The notes under the pieces: generated by a model
Database searches by the model: none
The model's input: only the letters and a program-made list of their open reading frames with translations
Told to the model about the DNA's origin: nothing
Made by a program: the position numbers and the translations under genes
Assembly: GCF_015832195.1 (NCBI RefSeq)
Contig: NC_052032.1
Span: forward strand, 8,748,618-8,812,617
Length of the DNA: 64,000 bases
Reading direction: 5' to 3'
DNA from: Motacilla alba alba
Taxonomy: Eukaryota; Chordata; Aves; Passeriformes; Motacillidae
Shown here: positions 1 through 12,600 of the stretch, piece by piece
Position numbering within the stretch: the first letter of the stretch is position 1
Layout: each line of letters begins with the position of its first letter

Positions 1-504
1 CTACAGTCCCACATCTGGCAAAGGCAACCAGCAAACCAGCACTTTGGGTTGCTTGCCAAACACCTGGGAAGGGCTCTGCTTTTTGAAGGCACCAATCCCA
101 CTCCTCACGAGCCCCAGGAGCTGATCAATTCAAGCTCCACAAAGCACCCAAACTGCTGTGCTCTTCTGGAATTCAAGGCATCACATCCTGACAACCGTAA
201 ACTCAGATAAGATCAGCTCGAGGCTCCTGTCCCTCAAGAGAAGGTTTTAAATGCCACCACCGAGACACAGTTTGTGATGGAGACTGGTTCCACTGCTCTG
301 CTAAAAGGACAGTGGTGCTGAGGCTCAAAAAGGCAAAAGGATTTACCCACAGCTGCCCCCAGAGCCAGCAAACAGAGCACAGCTACACAATCTCCCTTCC
401 AGCCAAAAATCCCCACTGCCACCCCCACACCCAGCTGGAAATGAGGTAAGAACAAAGATGAGGAACTCCCAGATCAGCACTGGAGATTAAAATCATCTTC
501 CTAC
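1..504 (-). other. GPSM1: GPSM1 intron 11, partial
   Basis: This is non-coding sequence after the exon 11 donor. I looked on the minus strand for the GoLoco signature (FF.LL..FQS.R.DDQR) and did not find it. No repeat element was recognised. Confidence 0.7.
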
Positions 505-675
505 CGACTGTGGCACCTGCACTCTGACCTGCCCAGCATCCAGAGGGGATCCCTGGGCTTTCCTCTCCGAGCCGCCCTGGTGCTCCCGGTGCTTCTTGTT
601 TCTTGCAGGTAACGACAAGAACTCCTTCCCTGAGATCTTCAGCTCTCCCACGTGGTGGCTGTCCCCATTCTGGTC
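505..675 (-). CDS. GPSM1: GPSM1 coding exon 11 (linker before GoLoco motifs)
   Basis: The exon encodes residues 422-478, beginning DQNGDSHHVGELKISGKEFL. It also contains GSPLDAGQVRVQVPQS. Mammalian AGS3 has QNGDSHH, a Ser/Arg-rich stretch and SPLDSADVRVHVP at the same place. The region is basic and probably disordered. The acceptor is TTTCCCAAG, which is weaker than the others, and the donor is GTAGGA. The next exon (SSDEECFFDLL-type, first GoLoco) is not in the window. Confidence 0.93.
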
Positions 676-3600
676 CTTGGGAAAGCAAGAAACAGTCACT
701 GCAGCAATCGCCAGCCTCGGGTTTTGGTGGAGCTCTGTTGGCTCCTACCCACAGAGCAGGAGAGGCACAGGGGCACAGTTAACGTGGGGCTTGAGCTCAG
801 GGCACACACAGCCACAGAAACTCAGGACTGAAACTCAGGATGGAAACACAGGATTGAAACACAGGATGGAAACACAGAACTGAAACACAGGACAGAAATA
901 CAGGACTGCCACCCCAGGTGTGGGGAAACAGAGGTGACAGAGATCCCAAACAGGAACGGTGAGAAGGAAGGAGAGATTCATTGCCATGTTGATGGCAGCA
1001 GCACAGCCAGGCCAGTGCCCACACCTTAAAAAGCAGCCACAGGAATATAAATCAGAAGTAGAGTGCCTTGCAGAGCCTTGGTTAGAGCCCTCACAGGGCT
1101 CAGTGCATGACAACAGGAGGGATGACTCAATTTCAGCACGTGGGCACCTTCAGGGTGAAACCCAGAGTGTGAGAAAGAGATCTTAGTCTGGTACACAAAG
1201 GAATAAACAAGAGGCTGGGAGACAAAACCAGAGATGAACTGAGTGAGAGACAGGCTGGAGGGAGCAGGGTGAGCAGGGAGCAGCGTTCAGGAGAACCAAG
1301 GTGGGTGCTCCTGTGCCCCAGCTCTGTGAGAGGCACTGGACAGAGGCTCCTGGGAGTGGGGTACCAGGGGGGCTGTGCTGGCTTTGAAGGCATCTCTGGC
1401 AGGGACAACACTGAGAGGATGCTGGAGAGGTCAGGGCTCACCCCATGGGTTCACTCCTTGCTCCTTCTCACTCCCACCACGGCACCAAGCACAGGAGCCC
1501 CTCCCAGGGCTGTAACCCAGTGGGACAGAGCAGGGGACCTGCATCCAGAGCACTCTGAAGGAGAGGTGACCTCACACCCTGCCAAGGACACCGCAGGGGG
1601 AACAGGAGTGCTCACACCCGAGCCCACAGCTCCTGCTTGCCCCATCCTCCCCCAGAGCCCCTGAAATGCACGGCCCTGCCTGAGCCACTGCTCAGCTCCT
1701 AGAGCAAAGAGCAGGAACCATCAGCAGAACAGCCAGTCACACACCAGCACAGCCCCTGGCCAGCCCTCGGGGTTGTGCTGCTCTCATGGGGACAGCCAAT
1801 GTCCCCTGACCTTGGGCACTGCTGTCCCTGCCATCGACACCCGGAGATGGAGTCACGCTGGTGACAGCAGCAAAAGCCAAAACAGCCAAGGGCCACTGGG
1901 AGAATTGATCAAAATACATCAGGACATTTGGAATTTATTTTCCAAAGAGAGTTCGTTCAGGGAGGAGCTTTTGCCTGGCCTTCCCAGTGTTTAATGGGAT
2001 TTTTAGGTGCCTAAATGGTTTCTCAAGCCTGAGGTTGTGTCCCATTGACCACCTGCCCTCACCTGCAGCTTGGGTGAGCTTTTTCCCTCTGTGACAGAGT
2101 TCTGGAAATGCTGTGCCCGGAAAGCACTGGGTGAATGGGGACGATTTGTGCCAAAAACATTCCAAAAAGGCAGCAAGGCTGCAGGCCTGGCCAGCCCCTG
2201 TGGGCAGAGCCGAGCCCTGGGCAGCAGCAGCAGGATTTGCTGAGAGGCTGAAATGATCCCTGCGGCTGGAAGGGCTCAGTGCCTCCAGCTGCTGCAGGAG
2301 CAGCCCTGGGGACACGAGGAAACGCTGATCTGCTTGGATCTGACATTCCCAGGAGCAAAGCAATCCCTGGAGCCCCCAGAACAAACCCTCTGCCTCCTGC
2401 AGGGCTCCATCTCCCGTGCCATCTCCGTGTCACTCCACTGGGGTGACAGGCACTGGCTGCCACTCAGGGGCTAAGCTGCTCACCAGGATCCTTCCAATAA
2501 AGGGCTGCTTTTTCAAAAAAAGCCCAGAAGTGACTTTCCAGCTTTGAGTGCTAAGTGCCTTTTTAGTCAGACCAGCTGTTCCTCTCCTCCAAGCTCTCCA
2601 GAAACCCTCTTTGGTTAATCCCATTGACTCCAATGATATCTGCTAATTGCAGATTTCCCTGCAAATGAAGCCAGTCAACAACAAACCAACTGCAATCTGT
2701 GCACAGATTCCCACTGGCAATTTCTGAGTCCAGACGTCTTTGCTTACCTTTTCAGAAGGGAACTTGAGGAGGTCTAAGCTGTCCATGCTGTTCCTCTGGA
2801 GTCTCTTTGGCCTGGCTCCTGCAAAACAAACACTCTCGCATCAGGGGGGTGGCACCAACACACAAATGTCACACAGAGAGAGCCCAAAGCACGGCAGATC
2901 CTCTGTTCTGGTTAACTAAAAGTCAGAGGGGTGGGATGATGCCTTGAGATTCAAATTTGGAGGTTTTTTTCTTATTGTTTTGGGTCTTTTTAAAGCACTG
3001 TCACAGGGCTGTGTGAGGCTTGGGCCATCGAGCTGCAGCCAGGTCACACCACGACCCTGATCTCAGACAAGGTCTCTGGAATTCAGGAGTTACAAACCTC
3101 ACCCTGAACCACAAAAGTCATGGGACTGGCATTGAGAAAAGTCATAACAAAGAGACAATTTAATACATCTGTGGATTTTCTGCTTTATCATCATGTTTTT
3201 AGCTGAAAGAATGTTTCTGGGACTCAACTTTGAGCTCTTCTCTACAGTCACAGAGGCTGGAGAACTAAGTGAAGGAGCAAATGTGTTCTAACTATCACAG
3301 GCCCAGCCTTCAGGGGAACAAAATCTTGCCTTGAACCTGAAAGAGGAATCAAAACTTGGCAGGATTTATGGTATTTAATTGAGATTTCATAAGATTTTGA
3401 TGTTTGATTCCAACAACAACAGAGTGGGTGAAACACAGTTCACTCCTGGTTTCCAAACCCTCTTCACCTCCACAGTCTCCCTTCAACCTCCTTCCAGCTG
3501 CTCCTGCCCTGCTGACAAACAGCCCGGATGCACAATTTGGTACCTGGATGCTTTCACCATCCCTGGGAGAGCTTCTGCCCTTCCCTGATGGCTCCTGAAG

Positions 3601-6600
3601 GCTCAGCTGAGCTGATCCCCACGCGACACCCCACTCCAGCAACCCCACACAGGGCAGAGCCCAAAACTCTGCACTCAGGGTCCTGGGACACCTTCCAGGC
3701 TCGAGGGGAAATCCTGGGGAGGGATGATCCCTGTGCTGAGCCCTGAGAACACAAACACAGAGCTTTGTGTGGTTCCTGCAGCTGCAAACTCCCCAACCCC
3801 ACCGTTCCTCAGCGCCCCCAGCCCAGCAGCAGTGCCCCTCTGAGCTCAGGGCCACAGAGCTGCTCGCTGGGCAAACCTACCAGAGAAAAGGCACAAAATT
3901 CACCAATCAAGGCTGGCTGAAAGCAGAGCATGGGGATTAACCAGGAAAAGGCTCCAGGGATCCTGCACCAGCACAGCCAGCTCAGCCAGGGCTCCAGATG
4001 CCACCACAGCTGGATCCAAACTGCACCAACTCCAAGGACAACACTGCTTGGAGAAGCTCAGCTTCACAAGATACAAGCTCAGACCAGCTGGGACCTCCCC
4101 AAGGGTCCAAACTCACATCACAGCTCGGCCAAAAGTGACCTGAAGTTGATGTCTGTGCCTCACCGCCCTGAAGGGATTTACTGCTTGCAGCCTTGAAGAC
4201 TCCAATCAGCAAAACATTCCCGCACATTCCTGCCTCTCTCCTCCAAAAAGCACACCAGCACCAGCTTTGTTTGAAGGTGATTCATTACCAGGCTTTGAGT
4301 TCAGGGGGGCTGACATCAGGGCTGGAGGTGGAGAACAGACACTGAGCACACGTCATGAGGAGCAGTCAGTGCTCCCACCAAACCCATCCCTTCCACACAA
4401 TGCCAGGGGCCCACCTGTCAGCAGCTCAGAACATTTGTGTTGGAAAAGGCCTCAAAGACCTCAAATCCAACCAATTCCCACCTTGTCACCCAGACCAGAG
4501 CACCGAGTGCCACGTCCAGTCGTCCTTGAGCACCTCCAGGGGTGGTGACTCCCTGGGCAGCCCCTTCTGATGCCCAACAACCCCATCCCTGAAGAAAATT
4601 CCCTTTGCTCTGCCACATTCCCAGCACCCTCAGCATGGAGGAGAGGGCTGTGAGATGGCTGAAGGACTTTTGGGCGCTGCCACGTCGCTCAGGCAGGAGG
4701 GGACAGCAGTGCTGGGCTGTTCCCAGGGGCTCCCAGTTACACCCTCTGCACGCTGCTACAGCTGCCCGTGGCTTCCCTCAGAACAACCTACAGCAGCAAG
4801 GTGGATCTGGAGAAAAAGTCACCTACAAACCCCTGATCAGAGGCACATTTGGGTTCCAGAGGCACATTTGGGTTCCAGAGGTGAGCCCAGCCCTGGAAGT
4901 GAGCGTGCGTCACGGCTCCGTTTAACAGCCACTTCCAGGAAAACAAGAAAGCAGCAAAGCGTGCCCAGTTAGATAAACACACATCATTTCCAGCTGTCTA
5001 AAGAGTCATTAATTACACACCTCCATCCCCAGGTGCTTTTGTGTGTTCCCAGAGCACTGAACTGCTGGCCAGCAGCCATCAATCTCCGAGCAGAGCAAAC
5101 CTGCCTGCTGTTAATTTAATAGACACAGGCAGCTGAGTCCACCCAGCAGAACAACTCATCTTTTTCTCTTGCTCTGATGCTGGTGGCTGTCTGTGACTGT
5201 GTGGGGTTTGCACACACTTGAGGTGAGACAGGAAGAAGTTCAGAATTACAAAAAAACTTCATTCCACTCAGCTGTTTCTTCCAGAAATCCCAGCCAGTGC
5301 TGGGGGCACTGTCCCCGCTCACCACACTGAAACAAGCAGCATTAGCAGGGTCCCTATCACCCAGGGCTACAAGAAACTGCATCCACACCAGCAGCAACTC
5401 CCACCAGACTTGTGGGAGCTTCTCCCCTTCTCATCCCACACATCCTCATCCACCTTCCAGGAGAGCAGAGCTTTCCATACTCACAAGCATCCCACGACAG
5501 GAGGAGTCCCTCTAACTTTCTGTCTCCATTCCCTCAGATGGCTCCAGGTGTAACTTTCAGCCTCTCCCAACTTCTTTTGCCCAGAAATACCTGCAGCACC
5601 ACTTAATGCTCAACCAAAGCTGAGCTCTGCCTCCTTCTCCCCAGGGCTGATCCACAGCAGCAGCTGGGGATGTGAAGGATTGAGCAGCTCAAAGCCCAGG
5701 TCTGCTCCTCTGGAGGGTTTTTTTCCCCTCTCTCTCTCTCTCTCCAGCATTTATTGGCATGTTTACCAAGCCTGCTGCAGAGAAATGGAAAAACCTCAGG
5801 GGCCTTTCTAAATGCTCTCTCTGTCTCAGAGGTTTACTGAGGTCTCAAAGAGAGCAAGTTGAAACCTTCTTGTGAACATCAGCTGAGCAACGCTCCTGAC
5901 TGGCTGCATTCATGCCCTGTTTTCCTGCAGCTCCTGGGATGTTGCTCTTTTCAGGGGTGTTGTACCTTTTTAAAATATTTTTCTTCAAAATCTTCTCCTC
6001 CTCCCCATCTACGATCTCAACAGCACCGTGAACCAAGGGGATTTTTTAAAAAATGTTTTTCAACTTTTTGCTTTTGCAATTTGGTTGCTGAGGTGAGTTT
6101 GACCGTTTTCACATTCTTGTCTTTAATCTGCAGCCACAGAGAACACAAGGAGGGTTTATCAAGGATGGTGATGGGATCATCTCATGGAAAGGAGCACTAG
6201 GGCAAGTTGGGCAGACAGAGCTTTGTTCCTGCATGCACAGGCTCCATCTCCAAGAGATTGCAGTTGACAGGATGGAGCTGAACATGTGGAGAGATTGCAG
6301 TTGACAGGATGGAGCTGAACCTGTGTAGAGATTGCAGTTGACAGGATGGAGCTGAACCTGTGGAGAGAGTGCAGTTGACAGGATGGAGCTGAACCTGTGT
6401 AGCAGCGACTCAGGGAGCCCTGGCAGGAGCTCTCATCAGGCTGACATGTGCTTTGATAAGCCCCAGCTCTGCCCCCTCTCCCACAGCTCCAGGAGCTGCT
6501 GCCTCCCTCCCCAGCCACAGCAGCAGGTCTGTATCTGCAGCTGGAACAGGCTGGAGCCCTCTGGGGGGCTGTGCCAGAGCAGGCAGAATTCAACCTGACA

Positions 6601-9600
6601 GCGACTCCATGGAAAACCAACAGGGAAAGGTTGTGGAGCCAGCATCAGCCCCCGGTGCCTGCAGCACTCCGGGGTGAGCAGCCCCACAGAACACGGGCTG
6701 GGCACCCCAAATAACACAGCAAATCCCACATCAGGACTTGCTGTGTTCTCAGGAAAAGGTCATTTCCCCCTGTACCTGCATTAACCAGGAGAGTGACTTG
6801 GCTTTTGGGGGAGTTCTCTCAGCCCTGGACAGTGCCTCCCCCTCTCTGTACAGACCTGAACCTTGATCCTGGCAGACAGCTCTAAATATTGCTCAGGATA
6901 ATTACATCAGAGCAGCCAAGGCAGTTGTCTGGGGTGGAATGCTGCTCTGGAAACCCTTCCCAGCCCCGAAGTGACAGTGGAGATAGGGTCCAGTGCTCCC
7001 AGAGCATCTCCAATCATCCACTGCTGACATCTCATCAGGGGAGCTCTGTCAGCCTCGTGCTCCTTTATTACAGCAAAGCTCTTCCAGAGGGAAGGGGGAG
7101 GGGGAGAACAAGCACAGCAGCAGGAAAAGAAAGAAGGGAAAAAAAAAAAAAAGCATCCTCCAGTAGGACAAGCATCTCATTTAAGGCTTTAATTAGTCTT
7201 CAAACACATAATGGGTTCTGGCACTATAAATCCACTTGACCTCTATTATTGTCAGCACTCGCCTGATAAATGGTGGCATTTGTTTTCCCAGTTGCTACTG
7301 GGGTAGGACAATGCTTTTCTCTAAATAAAGCAAATAATATCAGTTATTTACAATGACTGGGCCATAAAATGCTGGTGCCAAGCTGCTGTGTGCCCATCCA
7401 TGGGAAGGGCCATCTGCTCACCCTGCTCCTGCAGGCAGGGAAGGAGCAGGGAATCCCAACAGCTCTGGATCCTTGTGTGTCTGAGGATGCAGAACTGGGA
7501 ACCACAAGGATGGGAACGATCCCTGGGAGGAACATCCCTGCTCTGCTGGGAGGCACTGATGAGCTTTATCCAGAGCACAAGCAAATCTCAACCTCCCAAC
7601 AGGCCCTGAGCACAACAAAGCCCTGCTCCAGAACAAGAATCCTGCAGTTTTCTCCTCTGTGGCAAAACTGTTCCTTTACAGCAGCTGCACACAGAACTGT
7701 GGCAATACAGAGAAGTTCTCTTTGCATCAAGGTGCTCGTCTGGCTGATCTGGCAGAAGATGCTCTGGGTTTGTGTCACCCCAGCTCTGCAGCTCCAGAAT
7801 CCAGTCTGACAGCTGAGCAACGGGCTGAAAATAACAGCAATAAGAGCAATAACAGCAGTGCTGCACAGCCACCCCTGGGGCATTTCCTGCCTGCGCTCAG
7901 GGTGAGCAGCTGGCACAGAGGCTCCTCGGATGGGGAGAGGGAATGAGGAGATCTCTGGATCACTGGCCAAAGAACCCTCACATGCAGATGGAAGAGGTAA
8001 AACCTGGAAAAAGAGTAGAAATGGCACAAGGGAGCTACTTTTTTTCTTATTTGTTATTTATTTCCCCCAGTAGGAGCAAACTCAAGGTAGGAAAGCTGCA
8101 GTCTTGGAATACAAGGGGATCTTATTTGTAGCCTTACAACTCTTGAGTAATTGCTGTGGTGTTGGGCACATCTTTGATTTCAGTTTTCCCCCAAATGTGC
8201 AACAGGCATTAGCTTTTCTCTAACCAAGGGTGACTTGCAAATAAAACATTGGCAATTTGGGTGAAAGAATGAAATATTTAGGAGGGGTTTTTGCAGAAAA
8301 CACCGAGCACCCAACCCTGAAACACTCGACAAAGACAAGCCTGGAGGCTGTGGGAAGGCTGGGCCATGTCAGGCACAGCCTCCTGTAACCATAACCCCCC
8401 CAGGCAATCGTCTGCTTCGGAGAGGAACACTTGTGGGGACAGAGGGATCTTTTGGGAGATCAGCTGAACTGGGTGGAGCAGGCTGGGAGGAGGCTCATAG
8501 CCCCAGGGCTAACTCAACAGAGGTGAGATGGACTTGGCAGCAGCACCTGGCTTGTTTCTGAGGGCAGGATTTTCCCTCCAGGATGCAGCAGAGTCTCATG
8601 ACCTCCCACCATCCATTATCAGCTGGTGTTGAGCAAGCAGAGATCAAACCCGGGGTTTAGCTAAAAGTGACACGCAATAATTAACAGGGGCAACATCTCC
8701 AGCAGCCAGACAAGCCCAAGGACACGATTCTGTCCTCCAGACTGACTCAGGGAGGGCAGAGAAGGAGCAGCCACGTGGCAGCTTAGCAGCCATCAAACAC
8801 CCACAGTAAAATCCTCTAAAAAAGAGGGGGGATGTACTCGATCCCTCCTCCTGTGATCAGCCAGCAGCTCCCAGCACACGCTGCCCACGCTGGACCAGGC
8901 TCCTGAGCTCTGCCAGGGGTTTTTGCCAAGCCAAGGCTGGCTGTCCCAGGGTTTGTCCCTGCCAGGAATGGTCCTGAGGTCACCCCAGGGATGACAGGGG
9001 CTCTGCTGAGGGTCTGGCCTTGCCCTGCTCAGAGCAATGCCAAGGCACACCGTGGCCATCCATACAGAAAGTTTTAAGAGAGAAAAAGCAATTCTACCTG
9101 GGCAAGAAAGAGAACTTCCTTCTTGTCTTTTCTTGCTCTGTGCTGCACAGAAGGTACAGCAAGCAGAGGAATCTTGTTCCTCAGGGCAGTGCTGTGCCCT
9201 AGGCCAGAGCAGCATCACAGCCAGGGCATTTCCTACCAAGGAAAACTGTCTGGGAAGGTGCACTCAGGAACCAGACAGCACAGCAGAGCTGGGAGTGCTG
9301 CTGGAGTCTGGAGCTGCAGCCAAATGGAACTTCAGCCTTCCCAGAGCCAATGCTTTCCAAAAAGTTCTCCCTCCCCACAACAAGAGATCTAATCTCGACT
9401 GGATGGATGGCTTTGCCACAAGCCACGTTGTGCCTTCTCTGCCACAGGCTTCAAGAACTGGCCTGTTCCTCATCCTCTTTTCCAGCACTTGCCATCTCCC
9501 CTGGCATCAAGATAAAACAAATTTCAGTAGCACAACATCATCTTCTCCAGTCCTGGAGCATTTCCTCTGCTGTGAGCCAAGAACTCCTGCTGTATTTGAC

Positions 9601-12600
9601 ACCAATGCTGGGAAGGAGGCTCCTGTACACAGCAGGATGAGAGAGGAACGTTAAATCCTTGGGAAGAGCATTTTAAAACTTCCTAAAGCCAATACTGGGG
9701 CAGTCTGAAGCGAGTGCTAAATTACTGAGTTTAAAATCCAAATGACTCAGAGGTTCATCCCCCCCACCAGTGCTGCTGGAATGACTTCACAGCTGTAACA
9801 GCAGAGGATTTAGAAAAAACTCATTATAAAGAAGAGGCATCCTTGAGAAGTCCTGAGCCTTGAGTGCAGAATCCCCCTGTGGAAGCAGCTCCTGCTCTGC
9901 TCCCAGAAGGGCCACACAGACAGGTCTTTTGGGCACCTCCCCTGCAGGCACATGGGAATATCTGCCCCAGCTCTCCCTGGGAGCACAGCAAAGCCACCAG
10001 CCCAGCAACCCTTCCTTCCCCTTGGCCAAAAGCCACTCAGCTCCTGCAGCACCTCATCCATCACCCCCTGCCTCAGCAGGTACAATTAACCAGCACAGCC
10101 TCGGGCTTTCATTTTCACAATGAAAAAAAGGCTGAGCTGCAGCCCCAAAAAAATAAAAAATCCAATCGAGCTGAGGAGATTTAACATTAAGCACTTTAAC
10201 TGCTGCCCTGGCTCAGTGTGACTGGAAGGGATGGGCAGGTTCCATGCTGGGGATGTGACCCCGACCCTGCCCCAGGGAAGGCAAATGCTTCCCAGACAGT
10301 GAAATCACAGCCTGAGGGAGCAGGGCTGGCCCACTGTCAGCAAGATGCTGCTCTCACACGGCCACAGCTCTCAGCTGACAGTTTTCTGCAGGAAGATTGA
10401 GCAAACTGCAAGGAAGGAACATCCCTGTGGGCTGGGCAGCATCCCAGCCCCAGGCACAGGCTGGCAGGGGGAGCAGCATCACCTCCTCCCTGCTGGCATC
10501 AGCAGAGGGATGGTCAATCCTGCCTGGTTTATCAGCCCTAAACACTTTTTAGGAACTTCAAAGATATTTAAAGCGAGCAAACAAACACAACAACAAACAG
10601 GCTGGGAAACATAAAAGCAGATTTTTTTTCTATTCTAGTCTGATTGATCCAAGGGTTCAAAGATTCCTGTGAGGAGATGAGCTCAAAACTGCACTGAGGA
10701 TGCAGAGCCCCACAATCAAAGCCCCACAGAGCTGAGCAGGGCTCAGGAAGGAGTGGGGTGCTGTGCCCACTGCAGAACACAACCTGAAGCAGGGCTGCCT
10801 CACACAGGGATGAGCACATGGAGCCTCTGGAACGCCAGACGAGCAGGGCAGCCTTGTGCCTACCACTTCTCAGCAGGAGGTCAGCAGAGAGGGAGGTCAG
10901 GCTCCTTCTTTGACCCAAACTGACACGGCTTCACCTGTAAATAAGCCTCACTCCAGCCCTGCTTAGAGAAAAGCTGATGCCCATGGCACCAAAACCAGGC
11001 GTGCCCAGCATCGCAATCACTCAGAGCTGTGAGACCCCCCTGCCCAGCAGCACTGCCCTGGGTTTGCTCCCAGCCAGGCTCAGGGCTGAGCCCTCCCCTG
11101 CCTCAGAGCAAGCACAGCAGGGCAGTGGTGTCAGTGCTCTGCAAACAGCACAGAAACCCTGCCAGCAGCCAGCCCTGGGAGCATCCCCACGCCAACGCCT
11201 CCTGAACACCTGCAGCCCTCCCCACCCACTGCCAGCTGCCAGCAGAGGTTGTCTCGTGTCTCCTGCCTCTGCTGCTGCCAGCAGGCACGGCTGAGGCTGA
11301 GGAGAGCAGAAGAAAAGCAGCCCAGAGCCATTTCTCACTGTGGAGAGGTACTGAGGGGGCCAGAGCTCCTGTGTGCCTCCAGCCCCTGGGGGATCCCTGT
11401 CCCTGTGCTCCCCTCCCAGCTGGCAGGATCCCCCAGAGGCTCAGGGCAGATCCCCAGCCCTGATTCCCCACCCAGGCAGGGACCAGGAAGGGTCAGCTCA
11501 TCCAGTCCACGCTGGGGACAGGCAGCTCCTCACAGAGCAGATCTGCAGCTTCAACTCATCTGCAAAAAGGCACCAGTGCTGTCTGTCTGCACCCCAGGAC
11601 ATCCCCCAGGGCTCATTCTCACCCTGGCTGCCTTCACCCCTAAAAACCACCCCACGGAGCCACAGAAAAGTCCTTCATTCTCTCCAGAGGCAAAGCCTAC
11701 CAGTACTCAACTCTCAGCTTGCAGTGTGTGAAAGAGAAGGAGATTTATTCGGGGCCACATTTTTGGTTGTTTGGAGAAGCAAACCCAGCCCCTGTTTATT
11801 TACTTCGTGTTCCAGCTCCTCTCCAGCTTCCTTCAGTTTGTTGCTTTAAGCTCTCTGTGTTTGCCTTTCTCAACAAGGTCGCTGCTTTCACAAGACTCCT
11901 GCAGCACTGCCCCACTTCCCCAGCCTCCAGCTTTGTCTCCTGCCATCCAAATACTCTCAGAATATTAATTAAAATCATCAAGAGCTCAGCAAGGGGAGCC
12001 AGAACAGCAGAGAGAAACATCAGGCACTCCTTCCACCCCCAGAGCCCAGGGAAGGGCAATGACCAAGAAGGAACCTGTGAAGGACACCACAGTGAAAACC
12101 TGGCCCAGCCTCTGCCAGGAAGCTTTATTGTACCTGCTTGATGAAATTGATGTGTTTGATCACGTTTGCCTAATCAGAGGGTTTTAGCATCCTTAGGAAC
12201 ATGCAGCCATTTTGTAACCTTAAGCAGGAAAAATAATCTGAATGGAAAGATCTCCTCACCATGAGATTTCTCAACATCAAAAGGCACGGCTGGTTCAGAA
12301 GCCAACTCAAATCTCAACTCTCTCACCTGCTTCCTATTACAGAAACAGATGTTCCTCTGGCTGGAAATTGCTGCTATTAATAATATAATTATGCTCTTCT
12401 AATCATTTAAGAGGTGCACACGAGGGTACCAAAATTAATGGCAGTCACAAAATACATCTCCCTCCCCTCAAGGGCTCCGAGACACATTGGTGGCCTCTCA
12501 TCCTCCACTGAAGTTTGGAGTAAGAGAGCTGAAAAGGATAAAAGCTAAGGAGAAATCAAGGAGGGAGGCTCCTCTCCACATCCCCTGTGACAGGGCCAGC

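Noticed and set aside
1..504. Possible GoLoco exon of GPSM1 at the left edge
   Set aside because: No minus-strand frame shows the FF.LL or DDQR signature, so the GoLoco exons must lie outside the window.
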